This document shows positions 23,458-34,342 of a stretch of DNA of 64,000 nucleotides, in pieces. The position numbers and the translations under genes are program-made. The DNA is from Arabidopsis thaliana. Lineage: Eukaryota > Streptophyta > Magnoliopsida > Brassicales > Brassicaceae. The number at the start of each line of letters is the position of its first letter. Positions within the stretch are counted from its first letter, which is position 1. Location: positions 3,534,001 through 3,598,000 of the forward strand of contig NC_003070.9 of the NCBI RefSeq assembly GCF_000001735.4, given 5' to 3'. The notes beneath the pieces were generated by a model, which saw nothing but the letters and a program-made list of their open reading frames with translations, did no database searches and was not told the DNA's origin.

Positions 23458-24422
23458 ATTTTAAATTTTGATAAAATAATATAATGCTGCTGCTTATTCG
23501 CAATTTTCAAACTTTTTCAAGTAGTTTCATGACGTTTGTTTGTACGACTTCTCTTTATTTACTATTTTGTTTAATAAAATAAATAGACGTTTTTGCTAAA
23601 CATATATGTTTGCTTTGGTCAAATTATTTCAAACATACACTTTTGACTAAAGAAATGGTAATTTCAATATGGCACTTTCAATATAATGTGTTAGTTTTTT
23701 TTTGGGTCAAAATATTACAAACATTTTATTAGAAATATAAATTAACAATACATGATTACAGAAGATATATATTAACAAAAGAAAGTGACAATAGTTTGTT
23801 AATTTTAAAATTACGACTTCTAGAAATTAACAATAAAAAAAATTCTGAGTAAAAAAATATTTATAATATAAATTAAAAATACTTATTTCAAGTTAAATAT
23901 ATTTGATTAAAAATAAAATATTATAACCACTTTCAACATGTTGGAACTTGGAAGCTAAGTAGAAGATTTTTATACGAGTAGCTAGAGGAGAGTTGTTGTC
24001 ATATTGAGGCCAAAGAGAATTGTATTTGACTTTTTGTCTATCTTCATCCTCCCATACGAAAAAGACTTGCATCATGCAGGAGTTTGAAAAAAAATAGACG
24101 TGACAGTTTCATGAAGATCACAATTCATTTGTCCCAAACTCAAATCTAATTTTAATCAAAATATACTGGGCTCAAATCTAATTTAAATAAGCCCAATAAT
24201 ATGTTCATTTGGGCCCCAATAGAACCACAATTATACCAAACTAAACTTTGAAGACAGATTATTGGGCTTGGGAATTTGGGCCCAAATGAATATTTTTAAT
24301 CTGAGCAGAGAGCGACTATGGAAATATAAATTCCGTACAGCACGCTTTTCAAATTTCATTCGTAACAGAAAGACAACGAAGAAAAAAGAAAATTTCGAAA
24401 AGGAGAAAAATATCTTTGGAAG
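23458..24422. other. Spacer and PHS1 promoter
   Basis: AT-rich spacer fills 23458 to about 24100 with no supported gene. The PHS1 promoter follows, marked by clustered GCCCA/TGGGC (site II-type) motifs at 24191-24293 and a purine-rich leader (GAAAGACAACGAAGAAAAAAG) just before the ATG. Confidence 0.5.
24191..24293. promoter_or_regulatory. Inverted pair of site II-type (TGGGC/GCCCA) boxes upstream of PHS1
   Basis: Left block 24191-24217 contains GCCCAATAAT then TTCATTTGGGCCCC. Right block 24261-24293 contains ATTGGGC then TTTGGGCCCAAATGAA. The TTCATTTGGGCCC core occurs in opposite orientations about 50 bp apart, 130-230 bp before the PHS1 ATG. TGGGCY/GCCCA elements are known TCP-factor sites in plant promoters of dividing-cell genes; their use here is inferred. 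Confidence 0.55.
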
Positions 24423-26407
24423 ATGGCGGGATCTCTAACAGCATCAAACCGCCGTAGAAACGCGGAGGATTCTTCAGAAATTTACCGGTGGACGATCGGT
24501 TTTGCTCGGTTTGTTCACTATCCATCTTCTCCTTCTCCGCATCCAGTTCTGAAACCTCTCGGAAAGAGAGAGCAGTATCATTCGCCCCACGGAACCTGGC
24601 TGTCGGCGTCTTCTTCGACGGTTTCTCTCCACATTGTCGACGAATTGAACCGATCCGATGTGATTCTATCCGTCAAACTCGGCCAGAAAGTCCTTGTGAG
24701 TTGGATTTTTACTCTCTCTCTCTCTCTCTTTATTATATATAGTTCTATAGATCGGATGTTTAGGTTGGTGTTTCGCGATGGTTTAAGCTTAATCAAATTT
24801 TGAAATCGGGATCTATACATTTTTGATTAAACGTCATGGTGTTTAATTGTTCAATATCTACAGGAAGAACACTACATTTCAAAGCTGAACTTCACATGGC
24901 CTCAGATGTCATGCGTTTCTGGGTTTCCATCTCGTGGTAGTCGAGCGATTTTCGTTACCTATATGGATTCTGCTAACCAGGCAAGCTCTTAACACTTGAA
25001 TCTCTTTTGGATTTTATGGAATTAAGATATAAATAAGCTTACTATTTACTTACTAGTGATGAATTTGATTTACTGTTCATGAGTTAGTTGATACTTCAGA
25101 TTTGTGATTGAAATCATGTGGTTTGTTTGTGCTTGTTGTTGTTCTCCAGATCCAGAAATTTGCTTTAAGGTTTTCCACTTGTGATGCAGCGTTGGAGTTT
25201 GTGGAAGCTCTTAAGGTTAGCTATTATTGCAAAGAGTTTCCTTATTATATGTTGATCAGATGGAGACGATGTTTCATTAACCTTGAATTCAGTTTTATAA
25301 GCTATTTTCTTCAAATCTTGAGCCAAGGATTCCTGTTTTTTTCTGTTTGCAGGAGAAGATTAAGGGTTTAAAGGAAGCTTCGACTCAGAACCAGAAAAAT
25401 AAAACTAGGTGTGATGTTTCTTTCCAGTCAGATTACAACCCTTCAGATGCGATTATCCCCAGGTTAGATCACATTAGAGTGTTGTGAATTTGTACTAGTT
25501 CTCTAGTCAAAAATTTAGATATTGTAAATTCCTTTTTGCAGAGCCACTCAGAAAGAGCCAAATATGGTTAGACCTCTTAATAGTTATGTTCCTGAAATGC
25601 TACCAAGAATTGTGTATGAAGCTCAGTACCAGAAAAGTGAAACTAGGTCCGAGGTTTCTTTCCAGTCAGATTACAACCCTTCAATTGAGATTTTCCCCAG
25701 GTTAGATCACATTTACAGTGTTGTGAATTTATACAAGTGCTTGAGCCAACCATTTAGACATGGTAAATTCTTCTCTGCAGAGCCACTGAGGAAGAGCCAA
25801 ATATGGTTAGATTTTTTGATAGTTCTGTTCCTGAAGTGCTACCAAGACCTGAGTATGAAGCTGGACAAGCCTTATACCCATCACAATCCACGCTAAATCA
25901 AATCCCAAGTCTTCCTCCGAGTTTCACAACCTTACTCTCTGGCTGCTTCCCCGACTCCACTCTAGGTACATTTTTCATTGTATCTTTACTTATTTGGAGT
26001 TTGAGACATATCACCCTCTTTCACACATTTCCTCTCTATTGAACCTACTACTATAGATGCAGGCCAAACAACTGTGAAGCAGAATCCTGATCTAAAGTCG
26101 CAGATACTGGTACAGTATAAACAAACCCGAGTTTCTTTTCTCTTTCAACACATCAATACAATTCAAATGATATCTCCAACTTTTTGTTTTTGGCAGAAGT
26201 ACATGGAAGATTCTTCATTTCAAGGTGAACATTCTCCCCATTACACACACACACAAACAATATTGACCCATATAGATTCCAACTTCACATTCAAGCTTCA
26301 AACTTCACTTAATAAGTCTTTCTAACAAGTGGTTTTCTCGTTATCCAGATATGCTGCAGAAAGTAGAGAGAATTATCGACGAAATTGGAGGTAACTGGAT
26401 TACCTGA
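24423..26407 (+). CDS. PHS1: POOR HOMOLOGOUS SYNAPSIS 1, meiotic pairing/recombination protein
   Basis: PHS1 is a plant meiotic protein needed for correct homologue pairing and for nuclear import of RAD50 so that double-strand breaks are processed. Nine exons: 24423-24695, 24864-24980, 25150-25215, 25353-25462, 25542-25700, 25781-25965, 26057-26109, 26197-26224, 26349-26407. They join to 349 residues, beginning MAGSLTASNRRR and ending IIDEIGGNWIT. There is no catalytic motif. Two features stand out. Intron 2 begins GC (CAG then GCAAGC at 24981), a GC-AG intron. Exons 4-6 contain a tandem duplication, so the block VSFQSDYNPS...PRAT.EEPNMVR...VPE.LPR occurs twice. The chosen ATG is the first in the purine-rich leader. 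Confidence 0.95.
25386..25862 (+). repeat. 238-bp tandem duplication inside PHS1 (exon, intron, exon)
   Basis: Unit 1 (about 25386-25623) and unit 2 (about 25624-25862) align end to end, including the intron: donor AGGTTAGATCACATT, near-identical intron bodies, and acceptor GCAGAGCCACT. Matching points such as the GT donors at 25463 and 25701 are 238 bp apart. The exonic part repeats in frame. Confidence 0.92.
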
Positions 26408-27148
26408 TTTATCATAAACATATTTACTAGGTATCAATCTTATTATCCATTTTGAGTCTTTTGTTCATATATTGCTTAAAACAATTGAGATTAAAAGGAG
26501 CAAACCAACATTGGTGGAGGACAAATGTAGTTTGTATTTTATTTTGTTTCAACTGCGGACAAATGTATCAATTTGCTCTATTTTCGTCCAACAATTAGCC
26601 GAGAAGATTTTTGATTTGCCTTGAGTTTCACCTTATGGTGAAAGCATGTGTTTATTAGCTTCCACAATACTCATATATTATACGAAGATTTTCTTAGATT
26701 TTGCTATATTACATTTCCTTTTCATTTTTGATAAAAATGATATGAAAATTTCGACTGCCTGCAATGATCTGTAAACAGGGGAGGTAGGAATGAGACCATA
26801 ATTTTTGAAGTCACAATGGTTTTGGAAACTAAATTCAAGAACTTCCTGTTTTGATTTTAGGGAATATGTTTAATAATTTGCAAACAGTGAAATTCGAGAA
26901 CTTCCAGTTTCGAATTTAGAGAATATGGTTATAAACTAGATATATCCGAAATGAATCGAAAATAAGATATTTGGAAATCAACCGAAATTTCTAGCTGTAT
27001 ATTCTCTCGAGTGAGGTCTTTCCTAATTAAAATTTCTCTATATCCATATATAAATAGTATATACTGATTAAGTTTTGTATTACAAACTAGAACAATTCTA
27101 CAAAACAAGAAAAAAACTCATAACAAAGTCCTTTGAGACAGCCAAAAC
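26408..27148. other. PHS1 3' region and promoter of ESF1-like copy 2
   Basis: PHS1 3' UTR and spacer, then the next peptide gene's promoter. GAACTTCCTGTTTTGATTTTAGGGAATATG and GAACTTCCAGTTTCGAATTTAGAGAATATG (about 26839-26928) form a short diverged direct repeat. No additional gene is supported. Confidence 0.5.
27047..27056 (+). promoter_or_regulatory. TATA box of ESF1-like copy 2
   Basis: TATATAAATA lies about 95 bp before the start codon of the peptide gene at 27149, with an adenine-rich leader (ACAATTCTACAAAACAAG) in between. Confidence 0.55.
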
Positions 27149-27495
27149 ATGAAATCGCATATAGCTATAATCTGCATAATCATGCTCTCCTTCTTCTCCA
27201 TGCATGAATGTTAGTATAAATTTTTCTCACAGATATATCAAATGTCTCTTTCTTTTCTTTCCATAGTAATTAAAATTTTGAATTATGTGTTTCAGATCGA
27301 TGTGTAGGTAGCACGATAGGGAGATCGAGCAAAATCTATATACCATTGTGTTTTCACAACAATTGCATCCACCCATTTAAAGATGATTGTTGGTGTTGTC
27401 TCGCAGCTGGAACTAAAAAAGATTGGTGTTGGCTAGAAAAAGATTTTCCCGACGCCAAAGAGCTTTGTATGAAAACATGTACAAGAAAGATTTGA
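27149..27495 (+). CDS. ESF1-like secreted cysteine-rich peptide (AT1G10715-like)
   Basis: Exon 1 is 27149-27209 (signal peptide MKSHIAIICIIMLSFFSMHE, phase-1 end, donor GTTAGT) and exon 2 is 27308-27495, giving 82 residues. Exon 2 encodes STIGRSSKIYIPLCFHN, then DDCWCC, WCWLEKDFP and LCMKTC, so the cysteine core matches its neighbours. A second acceptor (TTTCAG, exon start 27296) is also in frame and would add four residues. It lies directly upstream of copy 3 on the same strand. A short secreted signalling peptide is predicted; tissue and function are unknown from sequence. Neither exon is broken. Confidence 0.8.
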
Positions 27496-28085
27496 GGGGA
27501 AATCTATTGGAGTATGAATTTTAATTTGTTTCGGTGGGGTTTTTAGATTAGATGGGATTTTAATAAATTTCAAAGATGTTCTAATTATTTTAAAGGTGTT
27601 TTGAGATTAGAAAATAAAATTTTCGTCTACTAGTTAACTTTATTTTCGTCCATAAAAGCAATTAGCCGAGAGATCTTTGATTTCCCTTTCGCACACAAGA
27701 TTTTAATACTAAAATCGAGATCCTTCTATTACAATATTTTAAATTTTGTATTTCAATACTTCAGTTTGTATTCTGTATAGTTATCTAGACGAGTTTAAGA
27801 AGGTGATAAGATTCTACAATATGTTTTGACAGCTCTAAGTTATAAATAAGATTATAACCTTATTTTGGGTTTGACCTGATAAATAATAGTTTGATCATTC
27901 CATAATAAGTAAACACACTCAAAATAAAATTTAATACATTAACAAAAAATAGATTCAATAACAATTATGAATTACTTAACAGAGACGTTGAATATGGATA
28001 AAAATCCTGAAATAAAAGGTTATATCTTGTTTTTTTCCTTGAAAGAAACTTAAGGTGTATCCTAATTTAATTTTCTCTACTTGTT

Positions 28086-28092
28086 TATATAT
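28086..28092 (+). promoter_or_regulatory. TATA box of ESF1.3
   Basis: TATATAT in TTGTTTATATATTC lies about 90 bp before the ATG at 28180, followed by the ACAACAACTC leader block shared with copies 1, 5 and 6. Confidence 0.5.
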
Positions 28093-28179
28093 TCTAAAAG
28101 TTTTTGTATTTACATAATTCCACAACAACTCGAGAAGACAAATAAAACTCACAACACAATTGTTTGAGACACTCAAACC

Positions 28180-28554
28180 ATGAAATCATCACATACAACT
28201 TTAATCTGTATAATCATGCTCTCCCTCTTTGCTCTGCATGAATGTACGTACATAATTTTGTTTCTTCTCGTATCAATTACCTTTTTTCTCTTTTTCTTTC
28301 CATTGTTAAATTTGGTTTTGTGTGTATGTTCAAATCAATGTGTAGGTGAGAAGATGGAGGTGAAAGAGATAGGGAGATCGAGCAAAATCATTTTACCAGC
28401 GTGTATGCATGAGACTTGCTCCGGTGGTTTCTCACTGAAAAATGATTGTTGGTGCTGCTTGCGACTTAAAACTAAACAAGCTCGTTGTTGGAAAGAAAAA
28501 GAATTTCCCAACGCTAAGGAGCTTTGTTTCGCCAATTGTCCCCCTCTTGAATAA
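28180..28554 (+). CDS. ESF1.3: EMBRYO SURROUNDING FACTOR 1 family peptide (ESF1.3, AT1G10717-like)
   Basis: Exon 1 is 28180-28243 (signal peptide [21 protein letters not shown]) and exon 2 is 28346-28554, giving 90 residues. The mature part has [19 protein letters not shown], then C...[20 protein letters not shown] and FANCPP. ESF1 peptides are made maternally in the central cell and endosperm, are secreted, and act in early embryo and suspensor patterning upstream of the YDA pathway; that role comes from published work on the family, not from this sequence. The intron splits a conserved Cys codon (T|GT). The ESF1.3 name is from gene order between PHS1 and the BSD gene. Confidence 0.88.
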   Translation: MKSSHTTLICIIMLSLFALHECTYIILFLLVSITFFLFFFPLLNLVLCVCSNQCVGEKMEVKEIGRSSKIILPACMHETCSGGFSLKNDCWCCLRLKTKQARCWKEKEFPNAKELCFANCPPLE

Positions 28555-28963
28555 TTTTTATGGATTCTGTCATTTCGAAGCAGATTTTTTTAAAAAACGT
28601 TGATAAATCTAAATATGTATGTTGCATATTCGATTTAAGGTTTTTTATGACATTTATTTCGATTTTAGTGGATTCCTTTACATTAATGTTACGATATTCT
28701 TATTTTCTATAATTTAAATTCACTGAATATCAACCAATTACATTTCTAAATAAAAATATATATTTTATAGGTGTTAGATAATCCAATTACAGTTGCCACC
28801 AAAAAATATGGAATTTAAAACTAAATTACAAGTATATGATATTTAATTTGGATGGGGTTTGTTAGGAAAAGATAAAATAATTTGCATAGTTTTAGTTTTT
28901 GAGTCAACCAAATGGATCAATAGATTAATTGAGAAAAAGAAAAGAAAAAAGAAATCAATCATA
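28555..28963. other. Short spacer between ESF1.3 and the BSD gene
   Basis: 409 bp holding the ESF1.3 3' UTR and the BSD-gene promoter/leader. It is AT-rich and ends in an A/G-rich leader (GAGAAAAAGAAAAGAAAAAAG). Nothing else is seen. Confidence 0.5.
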
Positions 28964-30446
28964 ATGTTTTCGAATTTTTTGGAAAGCTTATACGATGGAA
29001 TCGGAGACGATGACGCCGCCGACGACGACGAAGACAACAACAACGACGAGAAAACCCCGAAAGCCTCAACGGAAAGACACGATTTCTCGAGAAACGCCGT
29101 TCGTTTGTCACCGGAAGAGGAGGCTCAAGCGCGTGGGGTTAAAGATGATTTGACGGAACTTGGTCATACCCTCACGCGTCAATTTCGTGGTGTGGCTAAC
29201 TTTCTCGCTCCGTTACCTGATGGATCTTCTTCTTCTTCCTCCGATCTATCGAACCATCCCAGGTTTAACCAATCTCGGTCTTCAGATCCTGGATTGAATC
29301 AATCGCGTTCTTCAGATCGGGACGAATCGTGTGTTGGAAGTGATACGCCGGAGACTGGAATTAGGTTTAGGAGCTGGGATTTAGAAGAAAAATTGGCAGA
29401 AGGCAATGATCCGGAGGATGAGGAAGAAGAAGAAGAGGAAACAGATGAAGAAGAAGAAGAAGAAGAAGAGATCGCTGCGGTTGCTCTTACAGACGAAGTG
29501 CTAGCATTTGCGAGGAACATAGCAATGCATCCAGAAACTTGGTTGGATTTTCCTCTTGATCCTGACGAAGATCTTGATGGTAACGTATACATTGAGTCAA
29601 GTCTTTCGCTATTAGTCTTCATTGATTTGACTTATAGGCATATCAAAAGTTTGATTATTTCAACTTTTATCTAATGTAGATTTGGAAATGAGTGATGCTC
29701 AAAGAGGTCATGCTTTAGCTATTGAGCGTCTTGCTCCGAGGTTAGCTGCATTGAGAATAGAGCTTTGTCCATGTCATATGAGTGTTGGTTACTTCTGGAA
29801 AGTCTATTTTGTTCTTCTTCTTTCAAGGCTCAATAAACACGATGCTCATCTTTTGTCTTCTCCACAGGTTAAAAAAACCTGAATCTCAATCTCTTCTTGA
29901 GTCAAAATGATTCTTTGTTGTTGCTGTTGTTTATTCAACAAAATCCTTTTGCTTTTGCAGGTGATGGAAGCTAGAGCATTGTGGATGAAAGAGCTTCAGA
30001 ATCAGACACATTCTTCAAAAGAAAGTAGAGATATGATTCTTGAGGAAGAAGATATTACACCATCAACTTCTAATTACTACAACCATGCTCCTCCTGAGTT
30101 TCTTTCTCCAAGAATATATGCTTTTGAACCTCCTTCGATTATGTATCGCGATTTTGAACACGGGTTTGAAAACGCTCAGTTCATCGATAAAGCTGTTATT
30201 GAGGAAAAACCAATCCAGAAGAACGACAAAAATAGTGCAAGCCTTAGCCAAACATCTAAAGATGTTGTTGATGATGATGATGATGATTGGCCAGAAGAAG
30301 AAGATTCTGCTAATTCTTGGGCTCCAATGTTTACAGTGAATGAGGATGATGTTTCTTTCAGTGATCTTGAAGGAGACGACGATATAAGTAGCTTAGCACT
30401 CAAGTCTAAGATTACATCAAAGGGCACAGACCAAAAAGGAACATGA
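28964..30446 (+). CDS. BSD domain-containing protein (AT1G10720-like)
   Basis: Three exons: 28964-29579, 29680-29867 and 29961-30446, giving 429 residues. The BSD domain is named after BTF2-like factors, synapse-associated proteins and DOS2-like proteins. It spans about residues 175-260: AFARNIAMHPETWLDFPL, then SDAQRGHALAIERLAPRLAA and the diagnostic aromatic pair in GYFWKVYFVLLLSRL. N-terminal to it are acidic DDD/EEE runs and a serine-rich linker; the C-terminal third is acidic again (DDDDDDWPEEED). The molecular role of plant BSD proteins of this type is not well defined. The start is the ATG beginning MFSNFLESLYDG; the reading frame is open upstream but has no earlier ATG near it. GAAGAAGAA/GATGATGAT runs are slippage-prone. 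Confidence 0.9.
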
Positions 30447-31462
30447 AACATCATCTGGCTTGTTGCTTTGCCCTGCCTCACGAGATCGAATCAATAGAAT
30501 TGAACATAAGTACTGTGTGCTGAGTCAAATCGTGGAAGTCTTTTGGGTGAGTTTGATTGTTTTGTGGATTTATGATGTTTGCTCTCAAAGAGAAGGAAGA
30601 AAGAAAGAAAAAGGTTTTGATTGAAACATGTACAGAAGATTTACTTTGACACTGCAATTTCATTGTAATGTTCTCTCTCGCCAAATGTAATGAAATATTG
30701 AAAAGCACTATTTCATTCGCGTGGAACTTAAAAGAAATTGATAGAGAATGGCGCAAGTGAATTCAAGTGTAACAAACTGTTAGAATCATTATTGGATTGG
30801 AAAATCATATGGGATTTTATTGCTTATGTTGAGGATTTGTATGTATGAAAATGGGAACAACCAGGAGGAGCTATCATCAATTAACAAAATAACTCCTATG
30901 ACTTAACTAAAAAACAAATCTATGTTGAAATGTATAACATTTGTCAAAATGCTAGTACTTTGTTAATAATTAAGGGGTGTTATTGGTTTGTGATTTATAT
31001 AGAGTTTTAGTGATTTAAAAATATTATATAGAATCTGATGTTATTCAATTCAAATTTTCATTTTTTTTTTTTAATTTGGTATTATTAGTTTAAGATTTAT
31101 AAAAATTAATCTAAAATCTTCGTAAGTAAGATTGCTTCCCTAATACAGAGAAAGAAAGAAAAACCAAGTAAGATTGGTAATACGATGTCGTTTCGCAGAA
31201 TAATGCAAAGCTGAACCCAATTTAATAAGCTGCACTTTTCTTTCTTTCTCGAGTCTCCCGTCGTTTTTTATGTCAGAACCAATTCGTCAGGTCGTGAATA
31301 AGTGACTTTATCGACGAACCACCACTCAGCTGCAGCAAATGATCGTTTAGCTCCGGCGAAGCGTAAAATTCTTCAGATCTCTCTGGAATTAATAATCCGT
31401 CTGTTTGATCGATCTGATTCGGCAAATCCTTGAGAAAACAAGGAGGGAAGAAGAAGAAGAAC
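30447..31462. other. Spacer and AP1M1 promoter
   Basis: BSD-gene 3' UTR, then AT-rich spacer. From about 31180 the AP1M1 leader begins, with GC-richer, CT-containing sequence leading to GGAAGAAGAAGAAGAACATGG at the start codon. No other gene is supported. Confidence 0.5.
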
Positions 31463-33779
31463 ATGGCAGGGGCGGCCTCAGCGCTGTTTCTGCTCGATAT
31501 CAAAGGTCGTGTTCTCGTGTGGCGCGATTACCGTGGCGATGTCACCGCTGCTCAAGCTGAGCGTTTCTTCACCAAACTCATCGAGACAGAGGTGAAGTTT
31601 TAACATTTGGAACTAATGAACAAGCTTGATCAGTGCTTAAAAGGATTCAATTTGATCAGAATCGTTATACTTATGACTAAATGACTAGTGTTTTCTCTGC
31701 GGGTTTGCTTACTTTCGTCTAATATGTTCAGGGTGATTCACAGTCAAATGATCCGGTTGCTTATGATAATGGCGTGACCTACATGTTTGTACAGCATAGT
31801 AACATTTACCTCATGATAGCGTCCAGACAGAACTGTAATGCTGCCAGTCTTCTCTTCTTCTTGCATCGTGTAGTCGATGTAAGCATCCCTAGTGATTCAG
31901 TTTTTTGCATTTCCATCTGTTTTCTGAATTTGAAGAAAAAAGAACGGCACTGTTTCATATGTTACAGTCTTATACTGATCGTAGGTCTTCAAGCATTACT
32001 TCGAGGAGTTAGAGGAAGAATCTTTGAGAGATAACTTTGTGGTAGTGGTAAGATAATGCTTCTCACATCTCTTCTTATAACTGTTTTCCCTCTTGCATGA
32101 GGTGGATATGTGTGGGCGAAAGTTATTTCTAAAAACATTTACTTATGTTACTGGCAGTATGAGTTACTTGACGAGATGATGGACTTTGGTTACCCTCAGT
32201 TTACTGAGGCAAGAATCCTTAGTGAATTCATCAAGACTGATGCATATAGAATGGAAGTTACACAGAGACCTCCAATGGCTGTCACTAATTCTGTCTCATG
32301 GAGGAGTGAGGGGTTAAAGTTTAAGAAAAACGAAGTAGGTGCTCAACATTTTACTTTTCAATTGTTTTAGGTTTTCTAATGTTTGCAGACTGATGTTTTG
32401 TTTTCCAGGTTTTCTTGGATGTGATAGAGAGTGTAAATATCCTTGTGAACAGTAATGGGCAAATTGTCAGGTCTGATGTCGTTGGAGCTTTGAAGATGCG
32501 AACATACTTGAGGTGCGTTCTCTAGTGTCCCTAGTTAACCAACGCATTTAAAATCAAAAGTCCCTCCTCTTTGACTCTCTGCTTCTTTATCCATGTTATT
32601 ACAGTGGAATGCCAGAGTGTAAGCTAGGCTTGAATGACAGAATATTGTTGGAGGCACAGGGACGAGCAATAAAAGGAAAAGCCATTGATTTGGAGGACAT
32701 CAAATTTCATCAGTACGTTAATCTCTTGCAACTTTAAACATTCTTTGACAGTCACTCTATCGAGGCCAATTTTTTTACTAACTCGAAAAATTATTGAATA
32801 CTTGAGTTTTTACACGTCTCTTTCTTCAAAATGTAGGTGTGTTCGATTAGCCCGTTTTGAGAACGACAGGACAATATCATTCATACCACCTGATGGATCT
32901 TTTGATCTTATGACGTATAGACTCAGTACTCAGGTTTTAGAATGTGTAATATTGCAGAAATGGTTTTGTCCCCTTCTTAAACGAATTATATCATGATATA
33001 TCTTATTTTCGCATAATACTTGTTCAGGTAAAGCCTCTTATATGGGTGGAAGCGCATATAGAGAGGCATTCCAGAAGTCGTGTTGAGATGCTAGTAAAAG
33101 CTAGAAGCCAATTCAAGGACAGAAGGTAAGTAACAAATGTTACTTAACACGTTTAACCATTACCTGAAATACTGAAATACTGGAATCCTTTAACGCGTTT
33201 TGATAAGAGTTCCTTTTTTCTGCAGCTATGCAACAAGTGTTGAGATTGAGTTACCTGTACCAACTGATGCGTATAACCCCGATGTAAGAACATCTCTCGG
33301 GTCGGCCGCATATGCTCCTGAGAAAGATGCACTGGTCTGGAAGATACAATATTTCTATGGGAACAAGGTAAGTTCTTATAGTTTAATGTAACACTTGACC
33401 ATGTAAAGTCGAATGCTTACATTAAGTTTTGAAACAATGTAGGAGCATACATTGAAAGCAGATTTCCATCTTCCAAGTATAGCCGCAGAGGAAGCAACGC
33501 CTGAGCGAAAAGCTCCAATCCGTGTCAAATTTGAGATCCCAAAATTCATAGTTTCAGGAATACAGGTTGGTATTACTCACAATGATACGTTATTATCATA
33601 TAGATCACATTCTTTTTATATTACTGCATTGAAATCTGAAGGCAAACAAACCTGATGTGTGTTAATTATGGGTATTGCAGGTTCGATACCTGAAGATCAT
33701 TGAGAAGAGTGGGTACCAGGCACATCCATGGGTGAGATATATAACCATGGCTGGTGAGTACGAACTGAGACTCATGTAA
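31463..33779 (+). CDS. AP1M1: AP-1 clathrin adaptor complex medium (mu1) subunit
   Basis: The medium subunit of the AP-1 adaptor, which selects tyrosine-motif cargo at the trans-Golgi network/early endosome and recruits clathrin. Eleven exons: 31463-31591, 31732-31878, 31985-32047, 32158-32334, 32409-32512, 32605-32712, 32837-32933, 33028-33125, 33226-33367, 33443-33565, 33681-33779. They give exactly 428 residues, the standard mu1 length. An N-terminal longin-like domain (AGAASALFLLDIKGRVL...) covers about residues 1-140. The C-terminal mu-homology domain has WRSEGLKFKKNEVFLDVIE and ends WVRYITMAGEYELRLM. AP1M1 rather than its paralogue AP1M2/HAP13 is chosen by gene order. There are no truncations. 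Confidence 0.94.
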
Positions 33780-34342
33780 AATGAGATCGTTTTTTTGTTT
33801 TTACTATTATTTAAGCCATTGTCAACGACACAAAGCAGAGGAAGATCAATGAGAAAAGGAAAAAGATTGAAATATATTAGCTGATAGAATTTGCGGTGAA
33901 GGTTGTTTTAGAAGCCATTTTCTTGTGAATTGTTTCATGGCGTTCTCTTTTTTTTTTTTTTTTTTCTGTAAAACTATATACGACAGTTATATATATATTG
34001 GGTTACAATTGTTAAACATCGAGTTTTATTTGGGGTTCTTTCAGTTCGTTTACCGATGGAAAATGCATGCAGTCTGGGTGACTACACCAATAATGGTTTT
34101 CCTTAAACGTCCGCTAATTTTGTAAGAGTTCACTATATAAATAACTTTGATGAGGCAGTAGAGCAACATGACGAACTAACAAATATTATAATTTTCAAAA
34201 TGGAAGATATATATTTTACAGTACAACAAATCGAGAGGAGAACAAGAAGAACAATGAATAATCTGTATTAGTAGTAAATAGCCTAAACAAAAACTTAAGC
34301 CCTCAACGTAACAACCCTAAAACATTTTTTTTTTGCATGTGA
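33780..34342. other. Convergent 3' regions of AP1M1 and the hydrolase gene
   Basis: 563 bp between two stop codons of genes facing each other. It holds both 3' UTRs, with a long T-run at about 33947-33966 and no ORF of note. Confidence 0.5.

Noticed and set aside
29299..29622. Ser-rich minus-strand ORF opposite the BSD gene
   Set aside because: Arises from the antisense of GAA/GAT runs in the acidic coding region.
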